From NCBI GenBank assembly GCA_964429695.1, contig CAYSCS010000078.1, positions 1 through 32,753 on the forward strand: a DNA stretch of 32,753 bases, written 5' to 3'. The translations under genes and the position numbers were made by a program. This DNA comes from CAYSCS01 sp964429695. GTDB lineage: Bacteria > Acidobacteriota > Aminicenantia > Aminicenantales > Aminicenantaceae. The notes under the pieces were generated by a model. That model was not told the origin of the DNA and searched no databases. It saw only the letters and a list, made by a program, of their open reading frames with translations. Below are positions 16,960 through 24,745 of the stretch, in pieces (positions within the stretch are counted from its first letter, which is position 1; each line of letters starts with the position of its first letter).

Positions 16960-18042
16960 TCATTCATCCAATTTTTTTTCTTTCTCAAACTTTTCAGCAA
17001 GCTTCCTTCTTCGCTCCTCAAAGAAGGGCTGAGCATCTTTGCGAGTGAAGGTTCGACTCTTGAAATCCCGTCTGATTAGATTCTTGAGGAATCTATTTTC
17101 AAAATCAGGTATTCTTTTTCCGTAGATGTGGAAGGAATCAGATTCGTCCACATAGCGTCCAATCTTTATTTTCTTTCCAGTGCGCTTGCCAATTTCTTCG
17201 GCGATATACTCCATGACGTGGATAAAGGCGAAGCAATTCATGAAAGAAGCCTCATAGGCATCTCGGCTTCTAAAGCGGACATTCATGTTGAGTGTCGGGG
17301 TTCGGTTTTCATCCTCGAATATCCTGAACCACATGCTCTGCAAGCAGGCTGGGTCATAGATGTCGGTATCAGTATAGGGCTGCCAGGTGATTGCCTGCGC
17401 CTGTCGAGTAAAGGGTTCTCTACAGAGTTTTTCGATGATGTATTCAATCTGATTGATGGTGACGAATGATTGTTTTTTCCCCTTGATCTCCTTTTCAACA
17501 ACCCTTACATACCTCTGGTCGAGGAGGAAATGAGCAGTTTCTTTCTGGTAGAATTTTTTCTTTTCTTCCCCAGGCAGGCTGGAGAGCCATCGATCGTATT
17601 CGCTAAGGGGGACTTCATAGGCGAAAAGACGTTGATGATAGGTATACTGCCAGCGGGTGTCTTCAGGGTCGAGGGGATTTCTTACCCAGTGGTCTTTTAT
17701 TCCGTCCCGGACCTCCTGGACATATTCTTCAAGGTCATCAAAACCTCCGGGAATACCCCCCAGATGTATCATCGGCTCGCTTGTGGGTGATTCGATTGAG
17801 ATTAGCATGCTGCAGTCTTTACTAGGCGGGTCGATGAAATTTCCTTCTTTATCCCTTGCGTCATACTGAGTGTGGATATTGCACCCGTAGAAATAAAGGC
17901 CGAGCATCGCATTTTCCCATGCCTCTGCGAGAGAAATTCCAGAAACGGCAACCACCGGAATGTTGCCGTAGCTTGCTGGAGTGATAAGGTGAATTCTTTC
18001 CTTTTTTTCCTCTAAGATATTTTTCAGGGCTGAGTCATCCAT
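16960..18042 (-). CDS. thyA: Thymidylate synthase, archaeal-type ThyA
   Basis: Converts dUMP and methylene-tetrahydrofolate to dTMP. 360 residues from the ATG at 18040-18042, which has GAGG 5 nt upstream; a TTG one codon earlier is less likely. Residue numbers below count the TTG as 1. Seen: RWQYTYHQRLF (131-141), EPFTRQAQAITWQP (210-223), YDPACLQ (230-236) with nucleophile Cys234, RSRD (259-262) in the place of the RSCD phosphate-binding motif, Asn270 where E. coli ThyA has Asn177 (an Asp here would suggest dCMP hydroxymethylase), and HIY (306-308) for the nucleoside. The spacing from RS-D to Asn equals that of E. coli. The N-terminal 130 residues differ from classical ThyA but fit the archaeal-type group. 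The basic C-terminal tail is longer than usual. Confidence 0.82.
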   Translation of the reverse strand: MDDSALKNILEEKKERIHLITPASYGNIPVVAVSGISLAEAWENAMLGLYFYGCNIHTQYDARDKEGNFIDPPSKDCSMLISIESPTSEPMIHLGGIPGGFDDLEEYVQEVRDGIKDHWVRNPLDPEDTRWQYTYHQRLFAYEVPLSEYDRWLSSLPGEEKKKFYQKETAHFLLDQRYVRVVEKEIKGKKQSFVTINQIEYIIEKLCREPFTRQAQAITWQPYTDTDIYDPACLQSMWFRIFEDENRTPTLNMNVRFRSRDAYEASFMNCFAFIHVMEYIAEEIGKRTGKKIKIGRYVDESDSFHIYGKRIPDFENRFLKNLIRRDFKSRTFTRKDAQPFFEERRRKLAEKFEKEKKLDE

Positions 18043-18923
18043 CAAAACCTCTTTCCTTAATATTTTACTTCGCTTTCATCCCTCCGTTATAAATGAGTGA
18101 ATGAATTTTTAAAGCATAGTGAACAATTCAGAATTTGTATGTGTCTCCTCTTCCTCAGGAAGAGAATCAACCATCATTCTTCTCTCTATCTTCAGCTTAT
18201 AATTTTTTTAGCGAATCTCCTCTTTAATTTTTTATTATAATTAAAAAACCAGAGAGTTTAAAGAATCCAAGAATCTCTTCTCATAAATTTTTCTTGCCTT
18301 CGAAGGATGAGGGATGTAATTATATATCCAGAAATGAGAGGTTTCGTTTTATCACCATCTAATTTTATGGTTCTTCCCGATTTTATGGGGATAAGCCTCA
18401 AGAATCCAAGATATCTGAAGGTCTAAAGAGAGACTTTAGATGAGGCGTTTTAGAACAAAATTGAGGATAAGAGTTTCTTATCTTATTGAAGTTTTACTGA
18501 TTAGCCTCCTCCATAATGGACTCGAGTGGGCTGGGTGCATTCTCAGTTTCCTGAAGACCTCTCTTTTTTTACACACAAGAAAACTGGATGACCCAATTTT
18601 TGGATGAAAAAGGAGAGAATACATAATTTAAGGCTTGAGGGAAAGCATTTTCTTTAATTTTTGGTTTGTTTCTGATGGGTAAGATGATGTTACATCTCGA
18701 TTTACAAACTTAAAGATATTGTTGAGGAGAAGTTGAGATTAAGTGCCTCGATATTGGCTCAAGCAAAAAGAGTATGCCTTTTCTTAGTTTTTATTAATCT
18801 TAATCTAAGGAAAAATGATGAATTTATTTATGTTCCTTAACCCTTTTATAAGCTTTCAATTTCGAGAAGAGCCTGATTTTTCATAAAAATATAGGAAGAG
18901 AGAATTTCTTCAGGATATACAGC
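18043..18923. other. Long intergenic region, no gene found
   Basis: About 880 bases, divergent between thyA (minus) and the APC permease (plus). It should hold both promoters. It contains a small perfect palindrome CTTCCTCAGGAAG near 18150 and an AT-only hairpin around 18224-18250. No open frame with a ribosome binding site or recognised similarity was found, so it may contain a decayed gene or untranslated RNA. Confidence 0.5.
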
Positions 18924-20288
18924 TTGAAGAAGCAAGAAGAAAAGCCTACCCTCCGCAGGGTTCTTGGTGTTCCTGATGGAGTGGCCATTCTCATCGGAAT
19001 AACGATTGGTGCAGGAATCTATTCCACCCCTCAGCTCATTGCGGGTTATCTTTCTTCCTTCAAAAGCATAATTTCGCTCTGGGTCATCGTCGGAGTCCTT
19101 GTGGTCGTGTGTGGATTAATCTATGCTGAACTTGGCACAAGGCTTCCTTCAACAGGTGGTGAATATATTTACCTTAGCCGGAGTTTTGGGCCTTTTGCTG
19201 GGTTCATGTTTGGCTGGGCTCAGCTTTTTATAGTCAGAACCTACCCCGCCGCAGGGCTGGCCATAGTTACTGCTGATTATCTGGGCTATTTTGTAAGGTT
19301 AGGGAAATTGACCCACCTCCTTGTAGCCCTCTCGGTAATCTTTATCCTGGGAGTGTTTAATTATGTGGGAGTAGAGTGGGCGAGTGGATTCCAGAAAGTG
19401 TCAACTTTTATCAAAGTCTGTGGCCTCTTGGTCATGATTGTGGCGGGGCTTGTGCTCATGGGCGGTCATGAGAGCTTACTTTCCACAGAGGCTCCTCCAA
19501 CAGGCACTCTCGGTCCTGTGGGGAACCTGATTGCCGCCATGATGCTTGTCTTTTTTTCCCACACTGGATGGGACCGTGTGGGTTATGTCGCAGGAGAAAT
19601 GAGAAACCCGAAAAGGGTAATCCCGTGGAGTTTGATGCTGGGAATAGGAACAATCATCACCATTTATCTATTATTGAACTTGGTTTATTACAGAACCTTA
19701 GGAATCGAGGGGATGCGCAAAAGCACCATCGTTGCCTCGGATACAGCCATTAAACTCTTCGGACCTCTGGGAGCTGCGTTTGTCTCGCTTCTTGTGATGA
19801 CCTCGACCGTAGGAAGCATAAACGGGACGATGCTCGCTTCAAGCCGAGTCTATTATGCGATGGCAAGAGACAGGCTTTTCTTTAAGTGGCTCGATTTCAT
19901 CCATCCTAGATTCCGCACCCCTTCCCGTGCTGTGGCAATCCATTGTCTCTGGGCCGGGGTCATTCTTTTGGTAAGAGGGACTTTCGAGACGATTGCTTCG
20001 GGGATGGTGTTTGCGATTCTCATTTTTTTAACTCTCAACACCATTGCCCTTTTTAAATTCCGGATCAAAGAGCCTGAGCGGAGAGAAGTCTTTCGTATCC
20101 CGTTTTTCCCCATCCTTCCTGGAGTTTTTCTTATGGGTATTTTTGTTTTGATTGTGTTTCGAGCCATCTTTGAATGGCAAAAATCTCTAATCGACCTTGC
20201 CTTCATCGCCACTGGATTACCATTTTCCTTCATCTGGTGCAAGAGGAGGCGAAAAGAAAGCATTACAAAAAATGGGACAGAGCGGTGA
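18924..20288 (+). CDS. APC-superfamily amino acid permease
   Basis: Integral inner-membrane transporter, 454 residues, about 12 hydrophobic segments. TM1 carries the substrate-binding break IGAGIYSTP (28-36), the APC hallmark. ELGTRLPSTGGEYIYLSRSFG follows TM2, and FFSHTGWDRVGYVAGEMRNP (TM6 and the loop after it) gives the second unwound helix and the E-x-x-N-P motif of LAT-like permeases. The likely cargo is an amino acid, as antiport or proton symport. The start is TTG with AGGA 8 nt upstream; no ATG fits. The C-terminus is basic. A short frame overlaps the stop and the S9 peptidase lies 200 bp downstream, which would link amino acid uptake to peptide breakdown. Confidence 0.93.
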   Translation: MKKQEEKPTLRRVLGVPDGVAILIGITIGAGIYSTPQLIAGYLSSFKSIISLWVIVGVLVVVCGLIYAELGTRLPSTGGEYIYLSRSFGPFAGFMFGWAQLFIVRTYPAAGLAIVTADYLGYFVRLGKLTHLLVALSVIFILGVFNYVGVEWASGFQKVSTFIKVCGLLVMIVAGLVLMGGHESLLSTEAPPTGTLGPVGNLIAAMMLVFFSHTGWDRVGYVAGEMRNPKRVIPWSLMLGIGTIITIYLLLNLVYYRTLGIEGMRKSTIVASDTAIKLFGPLGAAFVSLLVMTSTVGSINGTMLASSRVYYAMARDRLFFKWLDFIHPRFRTPSRAVAIHCLWAGVILLVRGTFETIASGMVFAILIFLTLNTIALFKFRIKEPERREVFRIPFFPILPGVFLMGIFVLIVFRAIFEWQKSLIDLAFIATGLPFSFIWCKRRRKESITKNGTER

Positions 20289-20434
20289 ATGATTTTAAAA
20301 TTCTTCTTCTCCAATTCCCTAAGGGAGTCGAAGTTTTGATTTTGCCCAAGAGAGAAAATGAGAGGCTCAATCTTAAACTTAGCCTTAATTATAAAAAAAG
20401 AGATACTCTTGCCTCCATCTTGCATGATTTTTAA
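20285..20434 (+). CDS. Possible 49-residue protein coupled to the permease
   Basis: A GTG start overlaps the permease stop (GTGA). The frame runs 49 codons with a plausible basic/hydrophobic composition (LLLQFPKGVEVLILPKREN, LNLKLSLNYKKRD) and ends before the next gene's leader. Translational coupling would be possible. No family is recognised, and the frame also continues upstream inside the permease in another frame, so it may be chance. Confidence 0.25.
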   Translation: MNDFKILLLQFPKGVEVLILPKRENERLNLKLSLNYKKRDTLASILHDF

Positions 20435-20494
20435 AGATTAATTAAATAATAGGGTAAAGATAAAGATTTAGAAATATTTTAGAAGGAGGATGAG

Positions 20495-22585
20495 ATGAAT
20501 AACAAATTACCTAAAAAACATTTAGCTCTCTTTTTCATGTTTCTTCTCATAATCCCTTTTCAAGGAGCAGCGCGGAAGGAAAAAGAAAAATCCCTCGAGC
20601 CCCGAGTGCTTACAGCTAGAGACGTTTTGAAAATAAATCAGGTTTCAACTCCCAGGCTTTCTCCGGATGGAAAATGGGTCCTCTATACCCAGACGACAAG
20701 AGACATGGAAGATAAAGAGCTCAAGAGCATCACTCACATCTGGAAAGTGTCCCTAGATGGCTCTACGAGGAGGCAGATGACGCAGGGAAGAGCAAGTTGT
20801 ACTTCACCCGCATGGTTTCCCTGTGGGAAAAAGATTGCCTTCCTGAGCTCGCGTGGCAAGGGAGACATTTTATCCGAGCAGGAGTCTAAGGAAAGGGGAG
20901 AGAAGAATCAGATTTTCCTAATCTATGCGGATGGGGGCGAGGCGTGGCAGGTGACAGAGCACAAGGAGTCCATCGAGGCTTTTGAAATATCCCCGGATGG
21001 GGAAAAGATATGTTTCAGCTCCAAAGACCCTCTGAGTGAAGAGGAAGAGAAGAAAAGGAAAGAAAAAGATGATGCTGAAGTCGTCGATGAAAAATTCAGG
21101 ATGAGTCATCTCTGGCTCTATGACCTCGCTTCAGGCAAGGAAGAGCGTTTGACAGAAGGTGAATTTACGGTAAGTGATTTTCGTTGGTCTCCTGATTCAA
21201 GGGAAATTGTGTATGTTACAAGACCCAATGACAAGTACGATGAAGCCTGGAACAGCGACATCTGGGTGGTTGAACTTGAAACAAAAAAAACAAGAAAAGT
21301 TTTTGAAAATCCCGGCCGAGACTTTAATCCACGCTGGTCTCCAGATGGAAAGATGATAGCCTTTGCCTCAGAACCGCATAGCGGACAAAATACATGGCAC
21401 AATAAGCTCTACCTCGTTAAAAGAGAGGGAGGGGAAGCAAAGGTTCTTCTCAAGGATTTTGACCTTGATTTCAGTAATCCTATCTTTTCTCCCGATGGAG
21501 GGAGCATTTACTGGGTTACGGGAGAAAGGACAACCTATAACCTTTTTTCAGTGGAGCTAAAATCAGGAAGGATAAAGAAGTTTGAACCACCTCGAGGCTT
21601 AAATTTTCAGTTTGAGCTTTCTGCAGATGGAAAGCGCTGGGTGTTTATTCATTCTCCTTCTTCCTGGCCCGCTGAAGTTTATGCCGCTGACCTTGAGCTT
21701 CGCAATCTCCTCCGTTTGAGTGACGCAAACCCGTGGCTCAGGGAGGAGAAGGTGAAATTGGCAAAGGTTGAAAAAATTTCCTGGAAGAATAGCGACGGCG
21801 AAGAGATTGAAGGAGTACTTACCTTTCCTGTGGATTATGATCAAAACAAAAAATATCCTCTCATTCTCAATCCCCATGGAGGTCCGAGCGGCGCAAGGGT
21901 TGAGTCTTTCAGCGCCATAAACCATTTCTTTGCGGGAAATGGATTCATGGTTCTTGAGCCAAATTTTCGGGGAAGCACAAATTACGGACAGGAATTTCTT
22001 AACGCCAACAGAGGCTACTGGGGGATTCGAGACTACGATGATTGCATGACGGGTGTCGACTATTGTGTAAAAAAGGGATGGGCAGACCCGGAAAAATTAG
22101 TGTGTTATGGTTGGAGTTATGGGGGATATCTCAGTTTCTGGATTGTTACCCAGACCGATAGGTTCAAGGCTGTCTCACCCGGTGCAGGTCTTTCAAACCT
22201 CTACAGCATGTATAGCACAACTGATATACCTGGTTATATGAAGTGGTTCTTCGGGACACCCTGGGATGAAGAAGACCTCTACCGCAAACTTTCGCCCATC
22301 CGTCATGTAAAAAATGTCAAGACTCCAGTTTTAATCATGCACGGCGGAAACGATGCAAGAGTCCCTCCCACTCAGGCAGTCGAGTTTTACCAGGCGCTTC
22401 GGGACCTGGGGAAGGATGTAACCTATGTGCGATATCCAAGAGAAGGGCATGGAATTCAGGAACCACGTCATCAGCTGGATCGCCTGCGTCGTTATCTTTT
22501 CTTCTTCTGCAAGCACGTTGGCCTTCCTCCCGTGAGCGAGAAAGAAATTGAAAAAGAGGAAGTAAAAGAGGAAAAGAAGAACTAG
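20495..22585 (+). CDS. Exported S9 prolyl oligopeptidase-family peptidase
   Basis: Serine peptidase, 696 residues, with signal peptide (1 to about 26, ending QGAA). Residues about 35-410 form the beta-propeller with PD40-type repeats (STPRLSPDGKWV, FEISPDGEK, FRWSPDSRE, PRWSPDGKM, IFSPDGGS). The alpha/beta-hydrolase domain (about 425-675) carries NPHGGP (459-464) for the oxyanion hole, GWSYGG (539-544, Ser541), Asp620 in HGGNDARVP and His652 in REGHG, so the triad is intact. It is of the acylaminoacyl-peptidase/dipeptidyl-peptidase type, cleaving short peptides in the periplasm or outside. A strong binding site, AGAAGGAGGA, precedes the ATG. The C-terminal tail is a Lys/Glu stretch. The stop is 2 nt from that of the convergent VWFA gene. 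Confidence 0.95.
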   Translation: MNNKLPKKHLALFFMFLLIIPFQGAARKEKEKSLEPRVLTARDVLKINQVSTPRLSPDGKWVLYTQTTRDMEDKELKSITHIWKVSLDGSTRRQMTQGRASCTSPAWFPCGKKIAFLSSRGKGDILSEQESKERGEKNQIFLIYADGGEAWQVTEHKESIEAFEISPDGEKICFSSKDPLSEEEEKKRKEKDDAEVVDEKFRMSHLWLYDLASGKEERLTEGEFTVSDFRWSPDSREIVYVTRPNDKYDEAWNSDIWVVELETKKTRKVFENPGRDFNPRWSPDGKMIAFASEPHSGQNTWHNKLYLVKREGGEAKVLLKDFDLDFSNPIFSPDGGSIYWVTGERTTYNLFSVELKSGRIKKFEPPRGLNFQFELSADGKRWVFIHSPSSWPAEVYAADLELRNLLRLSDANPWLREEKVKLAKVEKISWKNSDGEEIEGVLTFPVDYDQNKKYPLILNPHGGPSGARVESFSAINHFFAGNGFMVLEPNFRGSTNYGQEFLNANRGYWGIRDYDDCMTGVDYCVKKGWADPEKLVCYGWSYGGYLSFWIVTQTDRFKAVSPGAGLSNLYSMYSTTDIPGYMKWFFGTPWDEEDLYRKLSPIRHVKNVKTPVLIMHGGNDARVPPTQAVEFYQALRDLGKDVTYVRYPREGHGIQEPRHQLDRLRRYLFFFCKHVGLPPVSEKEIEKEEVKEEKKN

Positions 22586-22587
22586 CT

Positions 22588-24339
22588 TTATTCTATTTTT
22601 TCTATTGTCTTCTCAAACTGGATGTAGTTAATCACTTGACCGGGAACATCTCTGAGCGCAAGAGAGACAGTGTATTTACCTGGGTCGAGATACATCTCAG
22701 CAAGGTATGGGTAGCTACTCTTGAGGGCAACTTCGTAGTCTTGAGCGGGTATTTTTATCTGTTCCACAAGTTCATGACAGGGAGAAAGAAGTCCTTCCTC
22801 ATCCATGAGGGCAATGTAAAGCCTTATCTGACCCACATACTCATCTTTCTGGGGATAGAGAGTTAGATTCTTGATGGGAATTAGAACCTTTAACGTGAAG
22901 CGTATTTTCTTTGTGGCAGGATCAAGCTCGAGCGGGAGGACCTGGACCATCACCTTCATAGGGTTATGGAGGCGGGGGAGATAGAGCCTCGAATAAACAC
23001 TTTCTCGTATCATTTCTTCTGGGGAGATTCGAGTATAGCCCTTCCTGAGGCGAACCTCATATTCTTCTTCGACTCCCACCACCCTGACTTCGATCGAATG
23101 ATACCTGTTATCTTCTCGGTGAGGAGAAACGTACCCCAGAGAGTAATAAAACTGAAGGTCTTCTTTAATTTTCTCCAGCCCTTTTTCAATTTCGTTTGTG
23201 TTTAGGACGGCTATTCCTCCTGTATCTTCCGCCATGAGTTTCAGGGCATCGTTTTGGAGCCTTGAGCCCGGCTTTACCATTCCAGCGCCTCTCGAATAAG
23301 TTTTCCATCCCGATTCTTTATCTGCCGAAAGAATCATGCTTTCCAGACCCTGGGCATTGATGGGATAGAGCGCTATTTCATTCGCATTGCAGCGTGCGGT
23401 TAATTCCTTAAAAAGTCGGGTTTCGTCATAGACCAAGATTTCGTTACGTGTGTTTCCAAAAGGAAACGCCTGATCGAGGAAGGAGAAGACTTCTTCTGAG
23501 GGATTGAGGGGTAAGCCATCGCTCACATAGATTAAGATTTTTTTCCCCTCTATTCCTATCAGGTAATCGAGAAAGGCATTTATCGATTTCAAGGTGTATT
23601 CAAGGTCCCCTCTCTCTGCCTCGACATAGTTTCTTGCTAGCCCCAGCGCCTGTTCATACCTATTGAACCGGTTCTCACGATTCGTATCCTCGACTATCCT
23701 GTTGAGCTCCTTGCGGAGGTCTTCTCGATTTCGCTGGCGGAGGAGAGACTGGCCTGAATGTTCCTTTGCTCTATCCAGAGCCTGAAGAAGGAGATGAGGA
23801 TTTGAGGTGAAATCCTGGATAATCTCGAGCTTCTGTTCTAGAGAGACGACCATTCCCTGAGTAGAATCATCCTCTGCAGAGAAATTATTGCGGATGAATG
23901 ATTCAAGCTTCTTGATGCTCCAGTTTCTGTTTAGAGGATGGAGATGCCAGTTATCGAAGTAGAAGATTATTTTATTATTGAAGCGAGGCGTTTTTTGAGG
24001 CAAGGGCTGGGGCAAAACCTCAAGCTTCTCTTCCTTTCTTTCTGGAGAAGCGGCATAGATTTCAAACCCCTTTACCTCATAAAAGTTGGTGAGCTTCTGA
24101 CGGATGCCATCCTCATAGAGCTCGAAATTTTCAGGCTTAAGCCCGGTGATTCTGTTACCTTTCCTGTCTGTGACAATCACATCCACATTGGTGACGATGA
24201 CCTCTACCTCATACGCAGGCTGGGGTATTTCCTGAGATTGAGTTTTTTTCGGTTCCTGTGCCTGAGGAAGAAGGAGATTCCAGGTTGGAAGAAGAAGGAG
24301 GAAAATTAAGAATATCAGGAACAAAATTTTTTCCTTCAT
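22588..24339 (-). CDS. Exported VWFA-related protein of the acidobacterial type
   Basis: 583 residues with a signal peptide (1 to about 28). The family opening is clear: VEVIVTNVDVIVTDRKGN, then GLKPENFELYEDG and QKLTNFYEV (45-89). The von Willebrand factor A fold follows, but the first strand reads IIFYFDNWHL (125-133), so the usual DxSxS metal site is altered (only Asp129 is kept). ILIYVSDGLPLNPSEE (268-283) is the later metal-site strand. A beta-rich C-terminal part (about 430-583) ends with a jelly-roll-like segment. Proteins of this kind are numerous in Acidobacteriota and are thought to sit in the envelope as adhesion or assembly proteins; function is unproven. It lies downstream of the TonB-type gene on the same strand but is separated by a strong terminator. 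A ribosome binding site, GGGAGG, is about 9 nt before the ATG. Confidence 0.88.
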   Translation of the reverse strand: MKEKILFLIFLIFLLLLPTWNLLLPQAQEPKKTQSQEIPQPAYEVEVIVTNVDVIVTDRKGNRITGLKPENFELYEDGIRQKLTNFYEVKGFEIYAASPERKEEKLEVLPQPLPQKTPRFNNKIIFYFDNWHLHPLNRNWSIKKLESFIRNNFSAEDDSTQGMVVSLEQKLEIIQDFTSNPHLLLQALDRAKEHSGQSLLRQRNREDLRKELNRIVEDTNRENRFNRYEQALGLARNYVEAERGDLEYTLKSINAFLDYLIGIEGKKILIYVSDGLPLNPSEEVFSFLDQAFPFGNTRNEILVYDETRLFKELTARCNANEIALYPINAQGLESMILSADKESGWKTYSRGAGMVKPGSRLQNDALKLMAEDTGGIAVLNTNEIEKGLEKIKEDLQFYYSLGYVSPHREDNRYHSIEVRVVGVEEEYEVRLRKGYTRISPEEMIRESVYSRLYLPRLHNPMKVMVQVLPLELDPATKKIRFTLKVLIPIKNLTLYPQKDEYVGQIRLYIALMDEEGLLSPCHELVEQIKIPAQDYEVALKSSYPYLAEMYLDPGKYTVSLALRDVPGQVINYIQFEKTIEKIE

Positions 24340-24690
24340 CTTCTTTCGCCTCCCTTATCTTTAGAGTCTATTCAAGCTTTTTCAATATTTTTAAAATTTC
24401 TGGCAAATTAAACATGGTTTAAATCAAAAAGCTTCAACTCAAGATAACTTTAACTATATCTATTATACCAGATTGACAAATTCATAGGCGGATAATTTCA
24501 ATCAGAAATTAAGCTTCTTATTATTTTAGTTCATAATTTAAATCTTGTGAGTTTTTCTTCCCTGAATTTTCTCTTCTAAAGAGGTAACTCTATTCCTGAT
24601 TATTTAAGAAATTATTTCAGAAAATGATGGTATTGTCTTCTTTAGGACAAAAAATTTTTATTATTTTCTTCAGCTTTGCTTTCCAAAAAA
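24340..24690. other. Upstream region of the VWFA gene
   Basis: About 350 AT-rich bases between the VWFA gene and the terminator of the TonB-type gene. It presumably carries the VWFA promoter. No coding frame or repeat was seen. Confidence 0.45.
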
Positions 24691-24694
24691 AAGA

Positions 24695-24722
24695 GGGCTG
24701 GCATCGCTCAAGATGCCAGCCC
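24695..24722. terminator. Strong bidirectional intrinsic terminator
   Basis: Perfect 11-bp stem GGGCTGGCATC/GATGCCAGCCC with a 6-nt loop. On the plus strand CTTTTT follows; on the minus strand a run of eight T follows after TC, as part of the A-run at 24685-24692. It lies 24 nt after the stop of the minus-strand TonB-type gene and is the only GC-rich terminator found in the window. Confidence 0.92.
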
Positions 24723-24745
24723 CTTTTTACTTCAGCTTTTTGTAC

